In this document: one piece after another, positions 1 through 6,721 of the stretch
How the letters are laid out: each line of letters starts with the position of its first letter
Numbering within the stretch: position 1 is the stretch's first letter
Assembly (NCBI GenBank): GCA_019310865.1
Contig: JAFDDL010000093.1
Span: forward strand, 1-10,184
Length of the DNA: 10,184 bases
Source: Deltaproteobacteria bacterium
GTDB lineage: Bacteria > Desulfobacterota > Desulfobacteria > Desulfobacterales > JAFDDL01
Direction: 5' to 3'
Translations under genes and position numbers: made by a program
The notes under the pieces: generated by a model
Told to the model about the DNA's origin: nothing
The model's database searches: none
The model's input: the letters and a program-made list of their open reading frames with translations, nothing else

Positions 1-96
1 TACGTAGATCTCACCTTTAAGTTCCCGGGCGATTCGGTTGAGGCGCACAAGCGGTGTGGCGCCGATGGTTTGTACGATTGTTGGATTTAAATTCAT
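1..96 (-). CDS. cysK: Cysteine synthase (O-acetylserine sulfhydrylase), N-terminal fragment
   Basis: Only the first 32 codons are present; the gene continues beyond the left edge. The translation begins MNLNPTIVQTIGATPLVRLN, which carries the G-x-T-P-L-V-R-L-N stretch found near the N-terminus of PLP-dependent cysteine synthases. The enzyme makes L-cysteine from O-acetylserine and sulfide in the cytoplasm. An AAAGGAGAG Shine-Dalgarno sequence lies just upstream of the ATG (about 102-110). It follows the serine O-acetyltransferase gene on the same strand after a 45-bp gap, so the two consecutive steps of cysteine synthesis are probably co-transcribed. The PLP lysine and the rest of the fold are outside the window, so CysK and CysM or a related beta-family enzyme cannot be told apart with certainty; the cysE neighbour favours CysK. 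Confidence 0.88.
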   Translation of the reverse strand, partial: MNLNPTIVQTIGATPLVRLNRIARELKGEIYV

Positions 97-141
97 GGCA
101 CTCTCCTTTATCAATAAATAATTAGCCGCATGGCTAGTGTA

Positions 142-1122
142 TTAGTCAACGGCATTGGATTCCCGACCATACTTGTAAATCAATTTTGGTGATTCCATCA
201 TGACCTTGGTGTCCGGTGGTATCGATTCGGTGAGCCATACATTCCCGCCGATCACCGACCGAGCCCCGATGACCGTTTCTCCGCCGAGAATGGTTGCTCC
301 GGAATAGATGATCACATCGTCCTCAATGGTTGGATGACGCTTTTTTCCCCTGAACTGGTCACCGGCATCGTGCGGCAGGGACAGCGCTCCCAGCGTGACA
401 CCCTGGTATAACCGAACCCGGTTTCCGATCGTTGTCGTCTCTCCAATCACGACGCCGGTTCCATGGTCGATGCAGAAACTCTCTCCAATGTCGGCACTGG
501 GGTGAATATCGATACCGGTCTCACCATGCGCATACTCGGTCATGATTCTCGGCAGCAGGGGAACCGCCAGTTCGCTGAGTCGATGCGCCACACGGTAGGT
601 GGCAAGTGCAAAGAGACCCGGATAGCTGAAGATAATTTCATCATCGCTTTTGGCGGCCGGATCGCCCTGGTAAATCGCCTGAACATCCAGGGTCAGCATT
701 TTTCTCAGGGCCGGCACCGAGGCCAGCATATCCAGGGCTTTTTGCCGACCCTGGTGTGTGCAATCGGCGCAGGGTTTGTCGTATCGAAAACATTCGTGGC
801 GAACGCTGTTGCAAATCTGATCGGACAGTAAATCATAAAGTCCGGCCACGGCCTGACCCATATAGTAATTTAAATTGATCGGATCGATCTTTTCACGGGC
901 GAAGTAGCCGGGAAACAGAATCTCCCTGAAACGGCTGATGATCTCGATGACCGAGGCTTTGGACGGAATCGGTTCGTAGTCCACATGCATAAGGCAGTGT
1001 GGTCCCTGACAGTCATCAATGATTTGTTCTGTAATCGTTGGAAGCTGACTTCGATAACGTTGCGTTTCATCTGTGTTGGCAACACATTCGTCCTTTGATT
1101 TGCCCCGATCCGCTGACATCAT
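142..1122 (-). CDS. cysE: Serine O-acetyltransferase
   Basis: A 326-residue enzyme that acetylates L-serine with acetyl-CoA to O-acetylserine, the substrate of the cysteine synthase encoded next. The C-terminal half is a left-handed beta-helix of hexapeptide repeats (about 200-315). It contains [10 protein letters not shown], the catalytic Asp-His pair D219/H220 in [22 protein letters not shown], and [19 protein letters not shown]. The first 190 residues are the helical SAT domain with an extension, making it longer than E. coli CysE (273 aa) and closer to the longer forms common in anaerobes. A C118-x-x-C121 pair sits in the helical part. The C-terminus is NAVD and lacks the terminal isoleucine that inserts into the CysK active site in the classical cysteine synthase complex. 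Two adjacent ATGs (1120-1122 and 1117-1119) are possible starts; a purine-rich AAAAAAGGGGGG tract serves as ribosome binding site. Confidence 0.95.
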   Translation of the reverse strand: MMSADRGKSKDECVANTDETQRYRSQLPTITEQIIDDCQGPHCLMHVDYEPIPSKASVIEIISRFREILFPGYFAREKIDPINLNYYMGQAVAGLYDLLSDQICNSVRHECFRYDKPCADCTHQGRQKALDMLASVPALRKMLTLDVQAIYQGDPAAKSDDEIIFSYPGLFALATYRVAHRLSELAVPLLPRIMTEYAHGETGIDIHPSADIGESFCIDHGTGVVIGETTTIGNRVRLYQGVTLGALSLPHDAGDQFRGKKRHPTIEDDVIIYSGATILGGETVIGARSVIGGNVWLTESIPPDTKVMMESPKLIYKYGRESNAVD

Positions 1123-1154
1123 GGCCCCCCTTTTTTGACGATCTCTTTAAACCC

Positions 1155-1183
1155 AAACTAAAACATACCCGGTCTCTTGTCAA
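1155..1183 (-). promoter_or_regulatory. Candidate sigma70-type promoter for cysE-cysK
   Basis: On the minus strand a perfect TTGACA (1178-1183) is followed by a 17-bp spacer and TAGTTT (1155-1160), about 33 bp upstream of the cysE ATG. The -35 box is exact and the spacing optimal, but the -10 box matches TATAAT at only three positions. Position and orientation fit; it is a prediction by eye. Confidence 0.35.
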
Positions 1184-1233
1184 AAAAACCGTGAAACATC
1201 TTTACTATCTTTTTTAGCTATGATAATTCACCG

Positions 1234-1243
1234 ATTAATTAAT
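1234..1243. promoter_or_regulatory. AT-only palindrome in the cysE / cytochrome divergent region
   Basis: ATTAATTAAT is a perfect 10-bp palindrome about 66 bp upstream of the NapC-type gene and overlaps a possible -10 box (TAATAT, 1240-1245). It could be an operator or part of a promoter for the cytochrome genes. No convincing -35 box, FNR (TTGAT-N4-ATCAA) or HcpR (TTGTGA-N6-TCACAA) site was found nearby, and AT-rich palindromes can arise by chance. Confidence 0.2.
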
Positions 1244-1308
1244 ATAGCCTTTCGATCCAAATTAAGCGACCACTCACCGTTCCATTAGCGCGGCGCAGGT
1301 AAGCAGAT

Positions 1309-1866
1309 ATGAAAAAGAACCATCTTAAGGCGTTGACTCTGGTTGCCGTTGGAATTTTCATTGCTTTTCCGCTTTTCAGCATGACGTATTACACCATGGT
1401 GCGTACCTCGACACCAACGTTTTGCGCCTCCTGTCATGAAATTCAATCCGCCTATAACTCCTGGAAAACCTCCACACATGTCAACAACGCCCAAGGCGTG
1501 GTGGCCGACTGCATGGACTGTCATCTGCCGGCGCCCCAAGATACCATCGACTTTTTTTACGCCAAGACATTCCACGGCATCAAGGACGTCCTCGTTCACT
1601 TTACGCAGGATGAATACGATCATAAAAAAAATCGTGAAGCGGCCTATCAGTATATTACCAATGACCAGTGCCGGAAATGTCATCGGAATATTCTGAATAT
1701 CCCGGATAAGCGTGGTGCCATGCTTGCCCACCGGGATGTGATCTATGCGCGACCCGGATATGAAAAAAGATGCGTGGACTGTCATCGAAATCTGGTTCAC
1801 AATGAGAGTCCCACGTACCGATACAAACAATATCGCAGCTCTTACCGGGCGATATCCATGATGTAA
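1309..1866 (+). CDS. Tetrahaem NapC/NirT/NrfH-family cytochrome c, membrane quinol dehydrogenase
   Basis: A 185-residue protein with one uncleaved N-terminal membrane anchor (about residues 7-28) and a periplasmic part with four CXXCH haem sites: CASCH (39-43), CMDCH (68-72), CRKCH (121-125) and CVDCH (155-159). Anchor, haem number and the S-T-H-x-N...ADCMDCH spacing fit the NapC/NrfH family, which oxidises menaquinol and passes electrons to periplasmic reductases. The octahaem HAO-type gene begins 48 bp downstream on the same strand, so this is probably its redox partner, like HaoC/CycX of epsilonproteobacterial Hao systems. In NrfH the first haem motif reads CXXCH-x-M, with the Met as haem ligand; here it is CASCHEI, with Ile45 in that place. 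The ribosome binding site is weak (GCAGGTAAG). The family is clear; the exact partner enzyme is inferred from context. Confidence 0.9.
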   Translation: MKKNHLKALTLVAVGIFIAFPLFSMTYYTMVRTSTPTFCASCHEIQSAYNSWKTSTHVNNAQGVVADCMDCHLPAPQDTIDFFYAKTFHGIKDVLVHFTQDEYDHKKNREAAYQYITNDQCRKCHRNILNIPDKRGAMLAHRDVIYARPGYEKRCVDCHRNLVHNESPTYRYKQYRSSYRAISMM

Positions 1867-1914
1867 AAGGTTCAGGGTTTAAGATTCAGGTAGCATCAAG
1901 AAAGGGGAAAGATT

Positions 1915-3315
1915 ATGAGACGGGGATTTGTATTTTTTTTAGGGTTGGTTTGTCTGCTGCTTTTTGTCAACGCGGGTATGGCGGCGTCCGGCGAGAAGGT
2001 ATCTGCAAACCTGAAAAAGGAAAAGGCGTATCGAATTGAACGTTCCATGTCCAAAGAGGCAATGGCTTGTCTTGAGTGCCATAAACGGGAGCATCCGGGG
2101 ATTTTCGCCGATTGGGCAAACAGCCGGCATGCGAATGCCAACATCACCTGTATCGACTGTCATCTGGCGGAAACTTTCGATCCGGATATGAGCCGGGAGC
2201 ATTACAAGCAGTATGAACGATCCGATATAAAATACGGAACGACCGAATACAAGGTGCCCGTGACGGCGGTTGTCACCCCCAAAGACTGTTCCCGGTGCCA
2301 CCCGGACGAGGCCGCCCAATACGGGCGAAGCAAACACGCCAATACCATGGAGATTATCTGGAAACTCGATCCCTGGCTCCAAAAGGGAATGAACAGCGAT
2401 ATCGAGCGCGCCACCGGTTGTTATCATTGCCATGGGACGATCTTGCGGATGAAGGACGGGAAGCTAGATCCGGAGACCTGGCCCAATGTGGGGGTGGGCC
2501 GGGTGAATATGGACGGTAGCCTGGGCAGCTGTACCAGTTGCCATACCCGGCATATGTTCTCGGTCATGGAGGCAAGGAAACCGGAGGCATGCGGGCAATG
2601 CCACCTGGGCCCCGATCACCCCCAGATCGAAATCTTCATGGAATCGAAACACGGTGACATTTATACGGCTCACGGGGATAATTATAACTGGAACGCCGCG
2701 CCGGGCATCTGGACGCCGGGTGTCGATTTCAGGGGTCCCACCTGCGCCTCGTGTCACATGTCCGGCGCCGGTACGGTGATGACGTCCCACGATACGGGTG
2801 AGCGGCTTTCATGGGAAACCCAGGCTCCGCTGACCATCCGGCCGGAAAATTTCAAGCCGTTCCCAGCCGCAACCAATTGGGAAACGGAACGAGCCAAGAT
2901 GAAGGAAGTTTGCATGCAGTGCCATGGTAAGACCTGGACCGATGCCCACTACGTCAGGTTAGACAAGGTTGTTGAAGAGTATAACGAAGTCTATTTCAAG
3001 CCGGCCAAAAAGATGTTGGACGATCTTTATGGAAAGGGCCTTCTGGACAAATCAAGATTCTTCGATGAACGCCTGGAAGTGGAATACTACGAGCTGTGGC
3101 ATCATGAGGGACGTCGGGCCCGGTTCGGTGCGGCCATGATGGCACCGGATTATACCTGGTGGCACGGTTTTTACGAATGTAAAAAACGATTCAGCAACTT
3201 CATGGAAGATGCCCGGCATCTGATAGATACAAACCAGAAGGCCTACAAAGCGGAAGATTTTCCCAACGCCACGGGAAATACGACCCGGCCGGCAGAGGTG
3301 TTTGGAAAGAAATAA
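1915..3315 (+). CDS. haoA: Octahaem cytochrome c of the hydroxylamine oxidoreductase (HAO) family
   Basis: A 466-residue secreted multihaem cytochrome. The signal peptide spans residues 1-24 (MRRG, a hydrophobic core, then NAGMAA before SGEK). Eight CXXCH motifs follow: CLECH 52, CIDCH 79, CSRCH 125, CYHCH 169, CTSCH 206, CGQCH 226, CASCH 277 and CMQCH 333. Spacing, the GPDHPQIEIFMESKHGDIY stretch after haem 6 (D234-H235 likely active-site residues) and a haem-free helical C-terminus (about 345-445, with PDYTWWHG) are typical of HAO. Family members oxidise hydroxylamine or hydrazine, or work in reverse, reducing nitrite and hydroxylamine to ammonium (epsilonproteobacterial eHao). The upstream NapC-type quinol dehydrogenase suggests the reductive direction. 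Whether the tyrosine that crosslinks to the P460 haem in oxidative HAO is present cannot be decided without alignment; Y413 and Y420 are nearby tyrosines. AAGGGG precedes the ATG. The stop lies 2 bp from the end of the opposing helicase gene. Confidence 0.88.
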   Translation: MRRGFVFFLGLVCLLLFVNAGMAASGEKVSANLKKEKAYRIERSMSKEAMACLECHKREHPGIFADWANSRHANANITCIDCHLAETFDPDMSREHYKQYERSDIKYGTTEYKVPVTAVVTPKDCSRCHPDEAAQYGRSKHANTMEIIWKLDPWLQKGMNSDIERATGCYHCHGTILRMKDGKLDPETWPNVGVGRVNMDGSLGSCTSCHTRHMFSVMEARKPEACGQCHLGPDHPQIEIFMESKHGDIYTAHGDNYNWNAAPGIWTPGVDFRGPTCASCHMSGAGTVMTSHDTGERLSWETQAPLTIRPENFKPFPAATNWETERAKMKEVCMQCHGKTWTDAHYVRLDKVVEEYNEVYFKPAKKMLDDLYGKGLLDKSRFFDERLEVEYYELWHHEGRRARFGAAMMAPDYTWWHGFYECKKRFSNFMEDARHLIDTNQKAYKAEDFPNATGNTTRPAEVFGKK

Positions 3316-3317
3316 CA

Positions 3318-5444
3318 CTAATATTCCGTGAGCACCGGATCCCGAACGATTTGATCAATGGCGGCGCCGGCCGACTGGGCGGCATTGGGAAAGACGGCCT
3401 TTAACGCCCGGATATGTCGCAGATGGTCGGCCGTGCGAAGCGCCAGCATCGCCAGATCCCCTTCACGCATACCGGTTTGGATCATTACCTGCTCCCACGC
3501 TGTGCCGCCGGCCCACCCCAATATGGCCGCAGCCGGTGTTAACATCAATGGGCGAATCGGGAAATTTTGCTTGTTCATCTGCTTCAACAGCGGTTTCAGC
3601 CCGTTTCTGACCGTCAACAGGGCCGTCATTAATGACGTCGGCAACAGCTGACGGTCGACCTGCTCGTCGCCTTCACGATCATACACAAACATGGCGATTA
3701 CCGCCGCCAGTAGAGCCGGATCGGATTCGGGCAGCAGACCGTATCGGAATCCCTCCGAGATCAGCAGGGGATGATCCACACGAAGCTGCGCGGTCCAAAT
3801 TCCCACATCGGTCAGCGCTCCGTTTGAATCGACATAGCCAAGTTTCTCTAAAAAGGCGAGATGGCGCTGGAAATCGTTCTGCAGGTGGTCATCCGGCGGT
3901 TTCGTGCGCTTTTTCCGACCGGTGCTCGATAGGGCGGCCCCTTGAAATTGTGAAAACGACAGGCGCAACAGGTCTGCTATCTGACTGGGTGTGTGGGATA
4001 AAAGTAAATTAAGCACCATGGAAAAGTTGATATGAATCTGGCTGTCCACATTTGATGCCGGTGCGCAAATGAGGGATGCGACATAGCCCAGATCCATGTA
4101 TCTGCCCGGAACGGCCATGGCAAAGCCGATCCGATCCAGGCCCCGCCGACCCGCCCTGCCGGTCATTTGGTGAAATTCGGTTGCCGAGAGGGGCTTGAAC
4201 ATCTTTCCGTTGAATCGGTCGGAATTCAGAAACACCACGGTTCTGGCTGGGAAATTGACGCCGGCCGCCACCGTGGAAGTGGCAAAAACGGCATCCAGTA
4301 GCCCCTGGGTCATGAGTGTTTCGATCACGATTTTCCAGGACGGCAGTTGGCCGCTGTGATGGGCGCCGACTGCCAGATTTTCGATAGCTCCCCGTTGCCG
4401 GTGCATGGCGATGCGTGGGCTTTGATCGGCCAACCGGGCAAAGGCTTGATTCAATTCCGATCGTCTGGCCGGGTTGCTGATCAGGTTGGTTTCGCATCGT
4501 TGCAGGGCTCCGTCGCAATCGGCCCGTGATTTCAGGAAAAAAATTGCCGGCAGGAGATTGTATCTGCGCAGTACCCGAAGGATATCCCCGAAAGGCGGCA
4601 GTTTGCCTGGTTTTGACAAAATCGGAGGCCGCGGGTTGTTTATTAGTTCTTGAACTTTTTTGTGAAGCCGCGCTTTCCCCGTTACGTTTTTAATCGTAAG
4701 GGGTGTTAACATTCCCGATGGATGAAAAACGATTGGGGCAAGCGGCACGGGACGTTTCGATTCCTGGATGACGACGCATTGCTTTCCCCGGACGGCCGTT
4801 AGCCATTTTGCGATCTGACCGGCATTGCCGATGGTTGCCGAAAGCATCAGCAGTGGGATCCTGGCCGGCAGGTAGATCATAATTTCTTCCCAGACGACGC
4901 CGCGATCGGGATCACCCAGAAAATGCGCTTCATCCAGGACCACCAGATCCACCGATAGGGTTTCACCCCGATGCATGGCGTCATAGAGCTGGTTGCGCAA
5001 GATTTCGGTGGTGCCAACAATGATGGAAGCGTCTGGATTTTCCTTCCGGTCGCCGGTGAGAATTCCCACTTGATTGGGTCCGAAAATGTGACTGAATTCC
5101 AGGTATTTGGCGTTGCTAAGCGCCTTGAGCGGGGAAGCATACCATGCATTGCCCCCCCCAGTCACTATCTCCATGGCCTTTTGGGCAACCCAGGTCTTTC
5201 CGGCACCCGTGGGAACGCAGACGAGGCAATCGCTATTTTCAATCGCTCGAACCGCTTCGAGCTGAAACGGATCCGGCCGAAATGGCCTGCGATCCGGTGT
5301 GCCGATTTGTGAAAGCGCCTCTTTAAGCTGAGAATCCACACCCGGACGGATTTTTTCGATACGCGCAGGCCGGCGGCTCCGTCCCCGGGAGTTACCCAAT
5401 TTCGGATGCCGCTTCCGTTTATGAGCCTTGGGGCGGTTGTGCAT
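3318..5444 (-). CDS. Ski2-like DEAD/DEAH-box helicase
   Basis: A superfamily 2 ATP-dependent helicase of about 708 residues. Numbered from the chosen ATG: a Q-motif-like PDPFQLEAVRAI (about 58-69), Walker A PTGAGKT (78-84), DEAH Walker B (171-174), SAT motif III (202-204), motif V TSTVAAGVNFPA and motif VI QMTGRAGRRG (426-435). The V-VI pattern and N-terminal domain order place it near Ski2/Mtr4/Hel308-type helicases. An RNA or DNA substrate cannot be told from sequence. The first 30 residues are very basic (HKRKRH, RGRSRR), probably a nucleic-acid-binding tail. The frame opens upstream with TTG at 5460-5462, but ATG 5442-5444 is preferred. Neither start has a clear Shine-Dalgarno. The gene start overlaps the last 26 bp of cooC, so translation is probably coupled to it. 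There is no obvious functional link to cooC. Confidence 0.9.
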   Translation of the reverse strand: MHNRPKAHKRKRHPKLGNSRGRSRRPARIEKIRPGVDSQLKEALSQIGTPDRRPFRPDPFQLEAVRAIENSDCLVCVPTGAGKTWVAQKAMEIVTGGGNAWYASPLKALSNAKYLEFSHIFGPNQVGILTGDRKENPDASIIVGTTEILRNQLYDAMHRGETLSVDLVVLDEAHFLGDPDRGVVWEEIMIYLPARIPLLMLSATIGNAGQIAKWLTAVRGKQCVVIQESKRPVPLAPIVFHPSGMLTPLTIKNVTGKARLHKKVQELINNPRPPILSKPGKLPPFGDILRVLRRYNLLPAIFFLKSRADCDGALQRCETNLISNPARRSELNQAFARLADQSPRIAMHRQRGAIENLAVGAHHSGQLPSWKIVIETLMTQGLLDAVFATSTVAAGVNFPARTVVFLNSDRFNGKMFKPLSATEFHQMTGRAGRRGLDRIGFAMAVPGRYMDLGYVASLICAPASNVDSQIHINFSMVLNLLLSHTPSQIADLLRLSFSQFQGAALSSTGRKKRTKPPDDHLQNDFQRHLAFLEKLGYVDSNGALTDVGIWTAQLRVDHPLLISEGFRYGLLPESDPALLAAVIAMFVYDREGDEQVDRQLLPTSLMTALLTVRNGLKPLLKQMNKQNFPIRPLMLTPAAAILGWAGGTAWEQVMIQTGMREGDLAMLALRTADHLRHIRALKAVFPNAAQSAGAAIDQIVRDPVLTEY

Positions 5445-6204
5445 GGGTATCGATATGCTCAATCATTTTACGAATAATGTCTTTGGAAGGTGAGTCGGCA
5501 TCATACGGAGACTTGCCGCTCAAATCCGCTTCAATCAGGGTGTCGTCGTACGGGATGACACCCAGAAATTCAAAGTCTGAAAGATGGGTTTTCAGGAATG
5601 CTTCATCGGTGTCATTTCGCACTTTGTTACCAACCAATGCGATGTGATGAAGGCCGATTTCTCCTGCCAGCTTTCGAATATGTCCTGCGGTTTCGATGCT
5701 GCGACGTCCCGGTTCCACCACCACCAGAAGCTTGTCAACCGCCTTGGCCGTGCCGCGTCCCAGGTGCTCGATGCCGGCTTCCATGTCCATCACCACCACC
5801 TCATCGCGGGCAAGCACGATGTGTGTCATCAGCACCTTGAGAAGCGTGCTTTCCGGACAAATACATCCGCTCCCGCCCTTCTTAATGCCACCCAGGCGCA
5901 TCAGTTTGATGTTTTCAAAGCGCGCCGACAGGGCATCGGGCAGATCGTCCACCTTGGGATTCAACTTGAAAAAGCCACCAATGCTGCCCGGTTGGGCCTC
6001 GGTACGCTCATAGATCAACTCCTTCATTTCGGAAATTGGCGTAATCCGGTCTGCATCGGCAATGCCCACGGCAGCAGCCAGATTTGCATCGGGATCCGCA
6101 TCGATGGCCAGCACCTGTTTCCCCATGTCGTTGAACGTTCGAATCAACAGTGATGAAAACGTTGTTTTGCCGACGCCCCCCTTTCCGCTTACCGCTATTT
6201 TCAT
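5419..6204 (-). CDS. cooC: CooC-type nickel-insertion ATPase (CO dehydrogenase maturation factor)
   Basis: A 261-residue MinD/SIMIBI-class P-loop ATPase. It shows the deviant Walker A GKGGVGKTT at 7-15, AIDADPDANLA (34-43), the CXC metal site C114-x-C116 in GSGCICPE, a Walker-B-like VVMDMEAGIEHLGRG (about 137-151) and EPGRRSIETA (164-173). The CXC pair and the DMEAGIEHLGRG block are hallmarks of CooC/AcsF. These dimerise around Ni/Zn through the cysteines and use ATP hydrolysis to help load nickel into the C-cluster of CO dehydrogenase or acetyl-CoA synthase in the cytoplasm. No CODH/ACS subunit lies in the window, so the client is encoded elsewhere. AGAAAGGA eight bases before the ATG is a good ribosome binding site. 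The 3' end overlaps the helicase gene, suggesting one transcript. Confidence 0.9.
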   Translation of the reverse strand: MKIAVSGKGGVGKTTFSSLLIRTFNDMGKQVLAIDADPDANLAAAVGIADADRITPISEMKELIYERTEAQPGSIGGFFKLNPKVDDLPDALSARFENIKLMRLGGIKKGGSGCICPESTLLKVLMTHIVLARDEVVVMDMEAGIEHLGRGTAKAVDKLLVVVEPGRRSIETAGHIRKLAGEIGLHHIALVGNKVRNDTDEAFLKTHLSDFEFLGVIPYDDTLIEADLSGKSPYDADSPSKDIIRKMIEHIDTHAQPPQGS

Positions 6205-6251
6205 GATCGGGTTCCTTTCTTGCGTAGATTCAAATTATTTAAAAAAAGAGT

Positions 6252-6264
6252 CTAAACGGTTTAG
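6252..6264. promoter_or_regulatory. Palindrome upstream of cooC, possible operator
   Basis: CTAAAC-G-GTTTAG is a perfect 6-bp inverted repeat around a single central base, 48 bp upstream of the cooC start. Size and symmetry fit the binding site of a dimeric repressor or activator. No regulator gene is nearby and I do not recognise the motif, so the role is inferred from symmetry and position only. Confidence 0.25.
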
Positions 6265-6339
6265 CGGAATGTGTCCATTTAAAAATGCGAGCCATGATTT
6301 TCCCATTTTTCAAAGTGGCAAAATATATAATTTTTACCA

Positions 6340-6368
6340 TTGACAAAGCACAGAAACTGGTTTAAAAA
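6340..6368 (+). promoter_or_regulatory. Candidate sigma70-type promoter inside the intergenic region
   Basis: A perfect TTGACA (6340-6345), a 17-bp spacer and TAAAAA (6363-6368, 4 of 6 matches) point rightwards. Transcription from here would begin near 6375, run through the hairpins at 6419-6430 and 6472-6530, and either end as a small RNA or continue as a leader of about 480 nt into the TonB operon. A second, weaker pair (TTGACT 6556-6561, 17 bp, CAAAAT 6579-6584) lies downstream in the same orientation. Confidence 0.35.
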
Positions 6369-6418
6369 GGCACTCCAAAACATGAAAGCGTCATACCAAT
6401 CTGTTATGCAGAGCAAAA

Positions 6419-6530
6419 CCTGATGGCAGGGGGCGCACCAACAAAAATTATGCCGGATTCGAAATGGACTCGGTGCCCAAAGGGGGAAGGCTTGCACAGT
6501 GTTGAGAGCTGTTTCCACGACCGGGGCACC
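6419..6530 (+). ncRNA. Possible structured RNA (small RNA or leader element)
   Basis: CCTG-ATGG-CAGG (6419-6430) is followed by a rod-like imperfect hairpin. Its outer stem is GGTGCCC (6472-6478) with GGGCACC (6524-6530). Inside it, 6483-6487 pairs with 6512-6516 and 6489-6493 with 6506-6510, allowing G-U pairs. GCACC at 6435-6439 could pair instead with GGTGC at 6472-6476, giving two competing folds as in attenuators and riboswitches. The fold is symmetric in DNA, so the transcribed strand is assumed from the upstream candidate promoter. No known RNA family was recognised, and chance pairing is possible. Confidence 0.22.
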
Positions 6531-6643
6531 CAACCGGGAGCAACATCGAGACGGATTGACTAATTGAGCAGATTTTTTCAAAATACACCCATCACAAGCG
6601 GGGCAACTGCGGCCCCGGATATGACTATTTACGACTATGGCGG

Positions 6644-6701
6644 ATTGGATTTTGGATATTCAAATCCAATGATGAAAGCGGGTATCGCGGTTTGCGATAT
6701 C
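6644..6701. repeat. Two adjacent perfect or near-perfect hairpins
   Basis: ATTGGATTT (6644-6652) and AAATCCAAT (6662-6670) form a perfect 9-bp inverted repeat around a 9-base loop. Ten bases later GGTATCGC (6681-6688) pairs with GCGATATC (6694-6701) through eight pairs, one of them G-U, around a 5-base loop. Neither is followed by a T-run, so they do not look like intrinsic terminators. They may belong to the leader of the TonB operon or be a small repeat element. Confidence 0.5.
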
Positions 6702-6721
6702 AATCGGTGAGTTTTGGCCTT

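Noticed and set aside
463..831. 122-codon plus-strand frame inside cysE
   Set aside because: It is antisense to the conserved catalytic region of serine acetyltransferase and has no domain of its own.
1177..1195. Possible HcpR/FNR-type site (TTGTCA ... GTGAA) before the cytochrome genes
   Set aside because: The half-sites do not match TTGTGA-N6-TCACAA or TTGAT-N4-ATCAA in sequence or spacing; the same bases better fit the minus-strand TTGACA box.
6405..6470. Resemblance to a c-di-GMP-I riboswitch (GCAAAACC and GGGCGCACC)
   Set aside because: The P1b stem and the conserved CGCAAAGCC-CCGG receptor are missing, so the similarity is too partial.
6450..6470. T-loop-like TTCGAA stretch suggesting a tRNA
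   Set aside because: Flanking bases cannot form a 5-bp T stem on either strand, and no acceptor or anticodon arm is present.
6279..6581. 100-codon minus-strand frame in the intergenic region
   Set aside because: The translation is rich in Cys, Trp and Pro with no recognisable domain, its start has no clear ribosome binding site, and it crosses the strongest hairpins; it looks like chance coding.
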